Shown: piece by piece, positions 44,630 to 52,631 of the stretch
Position numbering within the stretch: position 1 is the first letter of the stretch
Layout: every line of letters begins with the position of its first letter
Source of the DNA: CAYQQU01 sp964419545
Lineage (GTDB): Bacteria > Bacteroidota > Bacteroidia > Chitinophagales > Saprospiraceae
Length of the DNA: 64,000 bases
NCBI GenBank assembly: GCA_964419545.1
Contig: CAYQQU010000008.1
Coordinates: forward strand, 66,183-130,182
Reading direction: 5' to 3'
Made by a program: the position numbers and the translations under genes
Notes under the pieces: model-generated
What the model was told of the DNA's origin: nothing
Database searches by the model: none
Seen by the model: the letters and a program-made list of their open reading frames with translations, nothing else

Positions 44630-45382
44630 ATGCGTTATTTCCTTCCGCTGCTCCTCTTGTTTTTCACCCTTCCGCTTTCCGGGCAGGAAGACGACGGTCC
44701 GCACGTTCCTTTTATTTACACCAATTTCAACCTGCAGCTCGGCTTTCCGCTGGATGATTTTCAGGACCGGGTGGACGCCACCGGCCTCGGCTTCGGCGGT
44801 TATGCGGCCGTGCAGCTGTTCCGGGCCCCGGTTTTTGTCGGCTACGACTTTGCCTACCAGCAGCTCGACTACGAAGAGCTGGCTTTTACCGAAGAGATCG
44901 ACGGGCAGCTCATTGATTTTGAGCTGCGCACGCGCAGCAACCTGATGGCGCATCACCTGCTCGTGCGCTACCAGCCGGCGGTGCGCTTTCCGCTCTGGCC
45001 TTATTTCGACGTCCTTTTGGGCGCCAAGCACCTCTACACCCGCACCAAGCTGGTGGAGCTGCTCGGCGACGGAGAAGAAAACATTCTGGAAAGCGAGCGC
45101 GATCTATCCGACTGGCCGCTGAGCTACGGCGGGGCTTTCGGGCTGCAGTATCCGGTGCTCAAAGATCAATCCTTAATGGTCGATCTGCGATTTGTGTACC
45201 TGCCCGGCGCCAATGCCCGCTACTATGCCCGCCGCCCCGATACCGACGGTATTCCGATCCAGGATTCGCTGGATTTCTTCGAGCAGCGGGCGTCCAATAC
45301 CCCGGTTTTTTCCTTGCAGCTGGGCGTTACCATCGAGCTGGTCACAGCCTTCCGGGATATGAGCGAGCCGGAGGAATATTAA
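44630..45382 (+). CDS. Outer-membrane beta-barrel protein
   Basis: A 250-residue product starting at 44630 (MRYFLPLLLLFFTLPLSGQ, signal peptide). Alternating aromatic strands (YAAVQLFRAPVFVGYDFAYQQ, LMAHHLLVRYQPAVRF, YFDVLLGAKHLYTRTKL, FSLQLGVTIELV) indicate a small OmpA/PorT-like barrel. No ligand can be inferred. The stop codon lies inside the palindrome TTAATCCGGATTAA, which also contains the stop of the convergent oxidoreductase gene. Confidence 0.78.
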   Translation: MRYFLPLLLLFFTLPLSGQEDDGPHVPFIYTNFNLQLGFPLDDFQDRVDATGLGFGGYAAVQLFRAPVFVGYDFAYQQLDYEELAFTEEIDGQLIDFELRTRSNLMAHHLLVRYQPAVRFPLWPYFDVLLGAKHLYTRTKLVELLGDGEENILESERDLSDWPLSYGGAFGLQYPVLKDQSLMVDLRFVYLPGANARYYARRPDTDGIPIQDSLDFFEQRASNTPVFSLQLGVTIELVTAFRDMSEPEEY

Positions 45383-45392
45383 TCCGGATTAA
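45379..45392. repeat. Palindrome supplying stop codons of two convergent genes
   Basis: TTAATCCGGATTAA is a perfect 14-bp palindrome. TAA at 45380-45382 ends the outer-membrane protein gene, and the TAA read on the minus strand at 45389-45391 ends the oxidoreductase gene. Related palindromes lie at 18537, 50089, 54386 and 58268. Confidence 0.75.
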
Positions 45393-46378
45393 CCACCATC
45401 CGCGGAATAGCGAATGCCGGCTTCAGTGCGGATGGCGTCCAGCAGTTCGATCAGGTCTTCGCTGAAGGAGAGCGGCAGCTGTGGGCTTTCGGTGCGGCCT
45501 TCCGACAGGCATTTCATCACTTCCTCCGCTTCGAAATAATAGCCGTTGCCCTGGTAATTGTACTGGAAGTCGAGGGGGCGTTGGTCTTCCAGCAACAAAG
45601 TGAAGCTCGACGGCTCGTGCCAGCGCGTATGCAGGTGGATGGTGCCTTTTTCGCCGTAGATGAAGGCTTCGGTTTTGGTGTGCGCCAAAAAACTGGCGTG
45701 CAGATGAGCCAGTCGGCCGTCGGCGTACTGGAAAACGACGCCGCAGTCCTGGTCGACACCCGTAGGGCCGAAATGGGCCAGAGCGCTGATGCGTTCGGGT
45801 TTGCCCATGATGAGCAGCGACAGGAAAACGGGGTAAATGCCGATATCGAGCAAGGCCCCGCCGCCCAGGGCGAGGTTGAACAAGCGGCTCTCGGGCTGGA
45901 ACGGCGCTTTGAAGCCGAAATCCGCTTTTACGGATAGCACCTGGCCGATCCGGCCCGACTGGATGATGTCGAGGGCTTCTTTCAAGGTGGGTAAAAAGCG
46001 GGTCCACAGCGCTTCCATCAGGAAGACGCCGCGTTCGCGAGCGGTATGGACCATGCGCTTGACTTCGATCGCGTTCATGGCGAAAGGTTTTTCGCAGAGC
46101 ACAGGGATTCCTGCTTCCAGGCAAATGAGCGTATTGGAGCAGTGGCGGTGGTGCGGGGTAGCGATGTAGACGACATCGAGGTCAGGACAATCGACAATGG
46201 CTTCGTAGCTGCCGTAGTGGTGGGGCGCGCCGTACGTTTGGGCAAAAGCCGCCGCGCGTTCTTCGGAACGGGAAGCGACCGCCCAAAGCCGGGCGTTGGA
46301 AAGGCCGGCTAGGTCTTGTGCGAATTTGTGCGCTATTTTACCCAGCCCGATGATGCCCCAGTGGTAGGTCTTAGCCAT
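45389..46378 (-). CDS. Gfo/Idh/MocA family NAD(P)-dependent oxidoreductase
   Basis: A 329-residue cytosolic dehydrogenase. The start at 46378 (MAKTYHWGIIGLGKIAHKFAQDL) opens directly with the Rossmann GxGxxA motif; an in-frame ATG 14 codons upstream adds nothing conserved. The family lysine motif is PVLCEKPFAMN, preceded by VYIATPHHRHC. The beta-sheet domain includes GGGALLDIGIYPV with the conserved D..IY. Substrates of close relatives are trans-dihydrodiols and various sugars; none can be assigned. It is convergent with the 44630 gene and lies just left of the IS3-type element. Confidence 0.9.
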   Translation of the reverse strand: MAKTYHWGIIGLGKIAHKFAQDLAGLSNARLWAVASRSEERAAAFAQTYGAPHHYGSYEAIVDCPDLDVVYIATPHHRHCSNTLICLEAGIPVLCEKPFAMNAIEVKRMVHTARERGVFLMEALWTRFLPTLKEALDIIQSGRIGQVLSVKADFGFKAPFQPESRLFNLALGGGALLDIGIYPVFLSLLIMGKPERISALAHFGPTGVDQDCGVVFQYADGRLAHLHASFLAHTKTEAFIYGEKGTIHLHTRWHEPSSFTLLLEDQRPLDFQYNYQGNGYYFEAEEVMKCLSEGRTESPQLPLSFSEDLIELLDAIRTEAGIRYSADGG

Positions 46379-46504
46379 GTTTTTTTTGCTAAGAAAGGAA
46401 AAATCGGGAGAATAAATCAAAGAATGACCAATAACCCTAAGTATTCATATTTCACTTTCGAATGCAGCTTGGTCATCGGAGACAGATTGTACTTCCCCCA
46501 ATTC

Positions 46505-47356
46505 TTAAACCAGCGAGGTCGAATATTTAGTTGGAATAAAATTTACTTTTTTACCGAAATAAACTTCAGCAGGGATCTGGTATTCTAGCGACTCATGGCC
46601 TCTTTCATGGTTGTAAAACCTCATGTATTCTTCTGTTCCATCATACAGCTCCGCACCTCCATTCGGAAGATTAAGGTAAAGATATTCGTACTTGTAGCTT
46701 CGCCAAAACCTTTCGATAAAAATATTATCAATGGCTCTTCCTTTTCCGTCCATACTGATCTGGATGCACTCCCCTTTGAGTAGATCAACGTACTCATCTG
46801 AGGTAAACTGACTACCCTGATCCGTATTCAGGATCTCCGGTTTTCCATTTAACAGGAATGCTTCTTTAATCACCGCTACGCACCACTGAGCGGTCATAGA
46901 GTTGGATATACTCCAGTTCACAATATGGCGACTGTAAAGGTCTATTAGCGCGAACAGATACATATATCCCTTTGCCATGGCAATGAACGTGATATCCGCA
47001 GCCCAGACCTGGTTGGGTCTGGTGATCGCCAGGTTCCTCAATAGATAGGGGAACTTATAAGTCGTGTTCCCTGGCTTACTCGTGTAGGGATTGGGGCCAA
47101 TAGCCCTGATAACCATTAACTTATACAGCCTCTCTACCCGGTTTTTACTGATCTTGTAGCCATACGCATGATTGATGAAATTCCGCATTCGAGGCACTCC
47201 GTAAAACGGCGTTGCCGTGTATTGGCGATCAATTATCTGCATCAAATGCAGGTTCAGGATACTCTCTCCTTTCGGCTTGTAGTACAGTCCCGAGCGATGG
47301 ATACAGAGCAATTCGCACTGTCGACGCTGACTGAGCTTGCTGTTTTTATCTACCAT
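46505..47356 (-). CDS. IS3-family transposase OrfB (DDE integrase)
   Basis: A 283-residue product with an HTH_21-like N-terminus (YTATPFYGVPRMRNFINHAYGYKISKNRVERLYK) and an rve integrase core. The acidic triad is Asp in WAADITFIA, Asp in NTDQGSQFTS and Glu in FIERFWRSYKYE; the last also provides the conserved Lys/Arg region. Its frame is open upstream of the ATG to the A8 run at 47390-47397, so it is expected to be made mainly as an OrfAB fusion by -1 frameshifting. The gene looks intact. Confidence 0.93.
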   Translation of the reverse strand: MVDKNSKLSQRRQCELLCIHRSGLYYKPKGESILNLHLMQIIDRQYTATPFYGVPRMRNFINHAYGYKISKNRVERLYKLMVIRAIGPNPYTSKPGNTTYKFPYLLRNLAITRPNQVWAADITFIAMAKGYMYLFALIDLYSRHIVNWSISNSMTAQWCVAVIKEAFLLNGKPEILNTDQGSQFTSDEYVDLLKGECIQISMDGKGRAIDNIFIERFWRSYKYEYLYLNLPNGGAELYDGTEEYMRFYNHERGHESLEYQIPAEVYFGKKVNFIPTKYSTSLV

Positions 47357-47376
47357 TTCAATACGCTTTTTTCGAT

Positions 47377-47664
47377 CTATTGAAACAGCTTTTTTTTAAG
47401 GAACTCGACCTCCATTTGGAGCTGGCCGATTTTAGCATACAGTTTTGCCTTTTCAGCTTCCACTTCGGAGACGGCCTTGTCTGGCGTCTTGGAAGAGAAG
47501 ATCTGTTCAGCCTTGTTAAGGAAATCCTGCTTCCAGTAGGATATCTGATTGGGGTGAAGCTCGTACTTTTCACCCAGTTCACTTAGCGTCGAACGTTCCT
47601 GGAGGGCCTCCAGAACTACCTTGAGTTTAAACTCTTTCGAGAACTTACGACGTGACTTTTTCAT
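47377..47664 (-). CDS. IS3-family OrfA (HTH protein) with -1 frameshift signal
   Basis: A 95-residue protein starting at MKKSRRKFSKEFKLKVV. The helix-turn-helix of the transposase_8 type is ALQERSTLSELGEKYELHPNQISYWKQ, and a C-terminal leucine-zipper-like coiled coil follows. Near its end the mRNA reads CTT AAA AAA AAG CTG, containing the slippery heptamer A AAA AAG. The -1 frame becomes open just after a TAA at 47396-47398 and runs into OrfB, as expected for production of the OrfAB transposase. Confidence 0.92.
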   Translation of the reverse strand: MKKSRRKFSKEFKLKVVLEALQERSTLSELGEKYELHPNQISYWKQDFLNKAEQIFSSKTPDKAVSEVEAEKAKLYAKIGQLQMEVEFLKKKLFQ

Positions 47665-47736
47665 GACCTTGGTTTGCAGTTTAAAGTTAGACAAAATTCA
47701 ACTTAACTGCTGGTCCGAATTTTTGGGGGAAGCATA

Positions 47737-48316
47737 GTTGGCCGGTTGGCAATGCACCGCCCAGACCACCAACGATACTACTGCCGCCTCACCCCGCATA
47801 GAGTTCCTGGTGCAGGCGGGCGTTTTCCAGCCGCAAGGCACGGTATTGCAAGAACGATACCTGACGCGGTCATATTTCAACTGGACGATGGGCATACGCA
47901 CCGGGGCCGACAACTGGCGCTGCCAGCCCTGGCTGCTGCTCGGGAGCTACCAGGTGGAGAGCGACTCCCTGCCCGGCGGGCCCTCCAAAGCGCGCAATAC
48001 GCCGCTGTCCGGGGGCTTTACCAGCTTTTTGCCGCTTTCCAAAAACGATTTCCTGGGGCTGAACGTCGGCCTCAGCCTCAACATGCTGCGCGAAGAAAGC
48101 ACCGACCTTTCTGCCGAGCGGCTCGGAATGACGTTCGGCCTGGAACACCAGCGCCGGGTGACTTCCGGTTTCGCTTACCGCTTCGTCCTCGGTTACGAAT
48201 ACGTCAGCGCCGGCCCGGATGAGCCGGTCCGCGACTGGAGCGGCTTATTTCTCTCCTTCGGCATCGGACTGAATACCGCCGGGTCTTCTCCGGCAACGTT
48301 GCCGGACGGCAGTTGA
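47737..48316 (+). pseudogene. Outer-membrane protein gene truncated at the 5' end by the IS element
   Basis: About 192 residues are open, from the IS boundary to TGA 48314-48316. The first residues (LAGWQCTAQTTND) look like the end of a signal peptide whose hydrophobic core has been lost. The body has barrel-type strands (SYFNWTMGIRTG, PWLLLGSYQVESD, LGLNVGLSLNMLRE, FAYRFVLGYEYVSAG, LFLSFGIGLN). A TTG at 47738 could restart translation, but without an export signal. The original start is not visible on the other side of the IS. Confidence 0.72.
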
Positions 48317-49041
48317 TTTTTTTCTGCGACTTCTGATCCCAAACCCGGCGCGCCCATCATTTATCTGGCAGGCGGACCGGGAGGCTCCGGAATCGGTACG
48401 GCGCGCCGCAACCGCTTTGAATTGTTCATGAAGCTGCGCAGCATTGCCGATGTCATTGCATTCGATCAGCGCGGGACAGGGAACTCCGACGGCCTGCCCG
48501 AATGTCCGTACCGCAACGATATTCCGGTAAATAGACCCTTTTCAGAAAAGAAATATACCGAACTGACAACCAATACCTGCCGGCAGTGCATCGAATACTG
48601 GAAAGCGGAAGGACACGCCGTTACGGCCTACAATACCATGGAAAACGCCGACGATATCGAGACGCTCCGACGGCTGCTGGGCGCGAACAAGATCATCCTC
48701 TGGGGCATCAGCTATGGCTCTCACCTGGCTTTTGAATACATCCGCCGCTACGACGAACACTTGGAAAAGGCAATTTTTCTTCCCTCGCCTTGCGGGTGGC
48801 GACCGTAAAGCGGTACTACCTCACCGAGATGCGCGACATGGCGGAAATCATGGACTCGATGAGCGGCATGTCGCCGGAACGCAACCGAAGCGTGGCCGCT
48901 CAGGCTTCGCAGGCTACCTTTGGCGCCGCCTATTTACCCGGATTTCTGTTTAGGTACGGAATATACGCTGCATTCTGGCTATCTTTCCTATTCCGTACCT
49001 CTGGCACGGCAATCACTGCGTACAAAATAGGCTACCGATAG
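48317..49041 (+). pseudogene. Fragmented alpha/beta hydrolase gene
   Basis: The frame continues from the preceding stop with ATSDPKPGAPIIYLAGGPGGSG, DVIAFDQRGTGNSDG and the nucleophile elbow LWGISYGSHLAFEYIRRYD. That is the proline iminopeptidase/TAP-like hydrolase pattern starting at its oxyanion loop, so the N-terminal part is missing. The frame stops at 48806-48808, and a C-terminal-like piece (EMRDMAEIMDSMSGMSPERNRSV...TFGAAY) continues in another frame. Internal sequence with the catalytic Asp and His is missing. It is a degenerate gene within the damaged zone right of the IS. Confidence 0.8.
48952..49000. repeat. 12-bp inverted repeat (hairpin) in degenerate zone
   Basis: AGGTACGGAATA (48952-48963) pairs exactly with TATTCCGTACCT (48989-49000), with a 25-nt loop. 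It begins where recognisable hydrolase sequence ends, so it may mark a small insertion or a terminator upstream of the DUF4349 gene. Confidence 0.45.
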
Positions 49042-49115
49042 CTCGTCCCGGCAGTACGAGAACACAACAATGTTTCAAACCGAGAATCACTTTAATCGAT
49101 TGCGATATAAGCTCT

Positions 49116-49934
49116 ATGAAAAACAAGCTATTTTTTCTTCTACTTTCCCTTTTCCTCGCCTGCGACCAGGCGCCGCAAAGCGCTGATTCCGCCGTACCTC
49201 AGGCTTCCGAGCCGGCTGCCAAAGCTGAGACGGGAAGCCGGTCGCCGGAAGAACCTACCGCCGACGGCCAGCGCAAACTCATCAAAGAAGGCGAAGTCGC
49301 TTTCGAGACCGATGACCTCGCCGCCACAACCCAGCGCATCAAAACGGCACTGACCGGCGTCGACGGCTACATCTCCCAGGAAAGGGAAAGCAAGGGCGGC
49401 GACCGCATCTACTACTTCCTGCAGGTGCGCGTGCCGGCCGACCGTTTCGATGCTTTTCTCGCCCAAATATCCGAGGGGGTCGACTATTTCGAGCGCAAAG
49501 AGATCCGCACCCGTGACGTCACGGAGGAGTACCTCGACCTGTCGGCCCGGCTGAAGAGCAAGCGCGCCGTGGAAGCCCGCTTTTTGGAGATCCTCGACCG
49601 GGCCGCCACCATTGAAGAAGTACTGTCCGTAGAAGAACGCATCGCCGGCGTGCGCCTGGAGATCGAACGACTGGAAGGCCGGATCCGCTATCTCGACAAC
49701 CGCATCGGGATGAGCACGCTGGATATTTCGTATTACCAGATCATCGATACGCCCAACCCGGTAAGCCGTTCCCCTTCTTTCGGTCGGCGGTTGGGCAATG
49801 CCCTGAAAAATGGCTTCGAAGGCGTTCAGCTCTTCCTGATCGCGCTGGCGAACGCCTGGCCTTTGTTGTTGCTGGGCGGCGCCGCCTTTTTTGCTTGGCG
49901 TTACCGGAACAAAGGTAGAGGACATGGAGGTTGA
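49116..49934 (+). CDS. DUF4349 domain lipoprotein with C-terminal membrane anchor
   Basis: A 272-residue protein with lipobox LLSLFLAC (Cys16), a low-complexity Ala/Glu/Pro linker to about residue 50, and a DUF4349 domain. The domain carries LIKEGEVAFETDDLAATTQRI, VDGYISQERESKGGD, LQVRVPADRFDAFLAQI, a long helical hairpin (KRAVEARFLEILDRAATIEEVLSVEERIAGVRLEIERLEG) and STLDISYYQ. A transmembrane helix (FLIALANAWPLLLLGGAAFFAW) and a basic tail follow. Being both lipidated and membrane-spanning is typical of the family. Its function is unknown. The truncated VOC frame overlaps its last 11 bases. Confidence 0.88.
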   Translation: MKNKLFFLLLSLFLACDQAPQSADSAVPQASEPAAKAETGSRSPEEPTADGQRKLIKEGEVAFETDDLAATTQRIKTALTGVDGYISQERESKGGDRIYYFLQVRVPADRFDAFLAQISEGVDYFERKEIRTRDVTEEYLDLSARLKSKRAVEARFLEILDRAATIEEVLSVEERIAGVRLEIERLEGRIRYLDNRIGMSTLDISYYQIIDTPNPVSRSPSFGRRLGNALKNGFEGVQLFLIALANAWPLLLLGGAAFFAWRYRNKGRGHGG

Positions 49935-50193
49935 TCATCTTTTTGTTTTTTCGAACCGGCAGGGGCGCGAAGCCGACGAATTGGTCGCTTTTGGTCTTGC
50001 CGAGGGCAGCAACCGGATACATCTGGGGCAGGGAACCTGTAATCGAAAGTTGTACTTCGAGAACCGCTTTCTTTTGACTTCAGAAGATTTAACCCGGATT
50101 AACTCCGTTGAAAAAGGCTTCCAGCCAAACCGAGAATCGCTGCTTACGCCCGCTACAATTAATACAATTTGGATATTTTCGAAAAAAAAATGA
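49924..50193 (+). pseudogene. Truncated VOC (glyoxalase-like) protein gene
   Basis: From ATG 49924 the frame reads MEVDHLFVFSNRQGREADELVAFGL, AEGSNRIHLGQGTCNRKLYFEN. This is the standard N-terminal third of a VOC-superfamily protein. After residue about 50 family similarity ends and the frame runs through the dispersed palindromic repeat at 50089-50142 to a chance stop. The remaining two thirds are absent. The repeat therefore marks the breakpoint. Confidence 0.75.
50089..50142 (+). repeat. Dispersed intergenic repeat, copy 2
   Basis: TTAACCCGGATTAA (50089-50102), a 21-nt spacer, then GCCAAACCGAGAATCGCTG (50124-50142). The second box is identical over 19 nt to that at 18579-18597. It lies at the breakpoint of the VOC remnant and 47 bp before the DUF1697 start. 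Confidence 0.6.
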
Positions 50194-50723
50194 CCACCTA
50201 TCTCGCCCTACTTCGCGGCATCAATGTCGGCGGGCACAAAAAGGTGCCGATGGCCGATTTGCGGGCAATGCTGGAAAAAGCAGGCTACCGGAACGTGCGC
50301 ACTGTGCTCGCCACCGGAAATGTCCTTTTCGAATCGCCGGACAAGGATGTACCTGGCATACAGAAGGAACTCGCCCGGCGGCTCGCCGATACTTTCGGTT
50401 TCGACATCCCCGTCATCCTGCGCCCCTACGCGGTGGTGGAGCAACTGCTGGCGGCGGATCCTTTTCAAAATGCAGAGGCCACCGGCGATACGCGCCTGTT
50501 GGTTTCCTTCCTGGGCGATCCGCCGCAGGAGGCGCCGGCGCTGCCGCACGTGGCCGGGGACGGAGCTGTGCAGGTGATCGCCCTGGTTGACAATATTGCC
50601 TGCACCGTCCTCGACCTTTCAAAAAAAGGAACCGTAGACGCCATGCGGGTGCTCGAAATGCTTTTCGGAAAAAATATCACCACCCGGACGTGGAATACCG
50701 TCCGTCGGATCGCCGCCAAATAA
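50190..50723 (+). CDS. DUF1697 domain protein
   Basis: A 177-residue cytosolic protein. TYLALLRGINVGGHKKVPMADLRAMLE and VRTVLATGNVLFES are the unmistakable DUF1697 opening, and MRVLEMLFGKNITTRTWNT is the usual C-terminal motif. The ATG at 50190 is preferred over an upstream TTG because family members start here. The biochemical role is unknown. It is followed after 15 bp by the 2H phosphoesterase gene, so co-transcription is likely. Confidence 0.93.
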   Translation: MTTYLALLRGINVGGHKKVPMADLRAMLEKAGYRNVRTVLATGNVLFESPDKDVPGIQKELARRLADTFGFDIPVILRPYAVVEQLLAADPFQNAEATGDTRLLVSFLGDPPQEAPALPHVAGDGAVQVIALVDNIACTVLDLSKKGTVDAMRVLEMLFGKNITTRTWNTVRRIAAK

Positions 50724-50738
50724 TGCCTTGTTTTTTCC

Positions 50739-51287
50739 ATGGAAAAACGCCCTGACTTATACTTCATCGCGCTGCTGCCGCCGCCCGATCTGCGGGAAAC
50801 GGTCCGGCGCCTCAAGGAAGAGATGCGCGACCGCTTCGGGGCCGGGCACGCGCTGAAGTCGCCGGCGCATATCACCCTGCAGATGCCGTTTAAGCGGAGC
50901 AGTGGTTCTGAGCGCCGCCTGGCGGAGGGGTTGGCGGAATTCGCCGGCCGGCAGTCCCCCTTCACGATCCGGCTGTCGGGCTTCGATTGTTTTGCGCCGC
51001 GCGTCCTCTTCGTGCGGGTCGACAATCACCGGCCGGTACAAAAACTGCACGAGCGCCTGAAGCGGGTGCTGATCCGCCCCATTGGCCTGAAACCCGACGA
51101 ACTCAACGAGCGCGTACATCCACACCTCACCATCGCTACGCGCGACCTGCGCAAGGCGGCCTTCCGGGAAGCCTGGGCGGAATTCAAGGAGCGGCCTTTC
51201 GTCGCAGCTTTTGAGGTGCAAAGCCTCTTTCTGCTCAAACATAACGGACGGCGCTGGGAGGTTTTTCGCGAATTCCCTTTTTCGTGA
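50739..51287 (+). CDS. thpR-like: RNA 2',3'-cyclic phosphodiesterase (2H/LigT family)
   Basis: A 182-residue cytosolic protein with the two HxT/S motifs that define the 2H superfamily: AHITLQMPF near residue 46 and VHPHLTIATRDL near residue 128. The N-terminal YFIALLPPPDLRETVRRLKEEM and the length fit the ThpR/LigT type, which hydrolyses 2',3'-cyclic phosphates at RNA ends. The immediately preceding DUF1697 gene is only 15 bp away. Confidence 0.88.
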   Translation: MEKRPDLYFIALLPPPDLRETVRRLKEEMRDRFGAGHALKSPAHITLQMPFKRSSGSERRLAEGLAEFAGRQSPFTIRLSGFDCFAPRVLFVRVDNHRPVQKLHERLKRVLIRPIGLKPDELNERVHPHLTIATRDLRKAAFREAWAEFKERPFVAAFEVQSLFLLKHNGRRWEVFREFPFS

Positions 51288-51394
51288 GCCGTCCGACCAA
51301 TGTAAAGTTCGGGACAAGCAAATTCTCAGGCAAATGAGGAATTGGCCGGACGACTTTCTGGGAAACCTCCTATTTTGGCAGGAAAATTACTGCC

Positions 51395-52495
51395 GTGCTG
51401 GCCACCATCTTCATCATCGGCGCCTTTCAGAGCTTCTTTTTTGCCGTTGTGCTGCTGAGTAAAAGGCAGAACCACCTGGCCAATCGCTATATGGGATTGT
51501 GGCTGGCGGCGCTGGGCCTGTCGTTCGTGGAGTCGTGGGTGACGGCGAGTGGCGTCTACCGGGAGTATCCGCATCTGAGCGGGGTGTTCAGCGGGGTTCC
51601 GCTCCTGCACGGGCCCTTTTTCTGGTTGTACACCTACCATTTGCTCAATCCGCAGCGAGCCTGGCGGCCGCGACAACTGGTCCACTTCCTGCCGGCGAGC
51701 GTCTACTACCTGACCGGGCTGGGCTCTTTCTTTTTTCTGACGGGGGAGGAGAAGGTAGCGCTGATGGACGCGCTGGTTCGCGGTTCGGTCCCTCCGGTGC
51801 TTTTCGTTTGGGGCATCCTCAAAACCCTGCACGGACTGGGATATATGGCGTGGATATTGCACTACATCCGCGGCTACGAAGGCCGGGTGCTGGACCGGTT
51901 TTCCAACCCCGAAAAATTGCGGGTAAAATGGCTCAAGGCGCTGGGAATGGCTTTGCTGGGCATCTACCTTTTTGCCCTGCTCAACATCTTTGTAGTTCAG
52001 CTCCTTCAGGTCAACCTGGAATTTATACTGGGGCTGCTTTCGGCAGTGCTCATCCTGGCGGGCGGTTACTTGGCCATGCGCCAGGGCGCCCTCTTCCGAC
52101 CCGACGAATGGCCCCGCCTGGAGGCGGATCGCGATGCGAACCGGGCGGCTTTTTCGGGTAAGACCAAAGAAAAGATACGCGCCCTGATGGAACGGGAACG
52201 CCTCTATCTCGACCCCGATCTCACCTTGCAGCAGTTGGCCGACCGGCTGGACATCTCCCCGAAAGAATTGTCCAAAACGCTCAATCAGGGCTTCGGCGTC
52301 AATTTTTTTACTTTTGTCAACCGGTACCGCGTCGAGGAAGTTATCCGTCAAATGAAAGACCCCGCCAACGATCATCTTTCCCTCCTGGGCATCGCCTTCC
52401 AGAGCGGTTTCAACTCCAAAACCACTTTCAATACCGTCTTCAAAAAGGTGCTCGGAAAGACGCCTTCCCAGTTTAAGGCTGAGTTAAATAGCTGA
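51395..52495 (+). CDS. AraC-family regulator with N-terminal membrane domain
   Basis: A 366-residue protein starting at a GTG. The first 230 residues hold about seven hydrophobic helices (IFIIGAFQSFFFAVVLLS, YMGLWLAALGLSFVESWV, FLPASVYYLTGLGSFFFL, ALGMALLGIYLFALLNIF). The C-terminal 100 residues are an AraC/HTH_18 domain (LTLQQLADRLDISPKELSKTLNQGFGVNFFTFVNRYRVEEV, LLGIAFQSGFNSKTTFNTVFKKVLGKTPSQF). Such membrane-tethered AraC proteins are frequent in Bacteroidota; the signal is unknown. The 38-bp palindrome 40 bp downstream is its likely terminator. It precedes the secreted hydrolase gene, a possible target. Confidence 0.9.
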   Translation: MLATIFIIGAFQSFFFAVVLLSKRQNHLANRYMGLWLAALGLSFVESWVTASGVYREYPHLSGVFSGVPLLHGPFFWLYTYHLLNPQRAWRPRQLVHFLPASVYYLTGLGSFFFLTGEEKVALMDALVRGSVPPVLFVWGILKTLHGLGYMAWILHYIRGYEGRVLDRFSNPEKLRVKWLKALGMALLGIYLFALLNIFVVQLLQVNLEFILGLLSAVLILAGGYLAMRQGALFRPDEWPRLEADRDANRAAFSGKTKEKIRALMERERLYLDPDLTLQQLADRLDISPKELSKTLNQGFGVNFFTFVNRYRVEEVIRQMKDPANDHLSLLGIAFQSGFNSKTTFNTVFKKVLGKTPSQFKAELNS

Positions 52496-52534
52496 TAACC
52501 AAACGCATTTGAGTTCGATCTTTTTTCGAACCTG

Positions 52535-52572
52535 CGGGAATCGTTCGGATTCCGGAATCCGAACGATTCCCG
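52535..52572 (+). terminator. 38-bp perfect palindrome after the AraC gene
   Basis: CGGGAATCGTTCGGATTC (52535-52552) and its exact reverse complement (52555-52572) are separated by CG only. It lies between the AraC-family gene and the next gene. A T-run precedes rather than follows it on the plus strand, so a protein-binding site is an alternative to termination. Confidence 0.6.
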
Positions 52573-52631
52573 TCCTGCTTTCGCTCATATTTGGATTGGA
52601 AATCAAATTTCACTCAAAAAATCCATTAAAA

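Larger units (their letters stand above)
46488..47736 (-). mobile_element. IS3-family insertion sequence (about 1.25 kb)
   Basis: The element encodes OrfA (HTH) and OrfB (DDE integrase) on the minus strand. Candidate ends are TGTACTTCCCCCAA (46488-46501) and, read inward from the other side, TATGCTTCCCCCAA (47736-47723), 12 of 14 identical. A weaker match of the following ACCAGC is also present on both sides. No flanking target duplication is evident. The DNA to the right is the 5'-truncated end of an outer-membrane protein gene, so insertion may have been accompanied by deletion. Confidence 0.88.
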
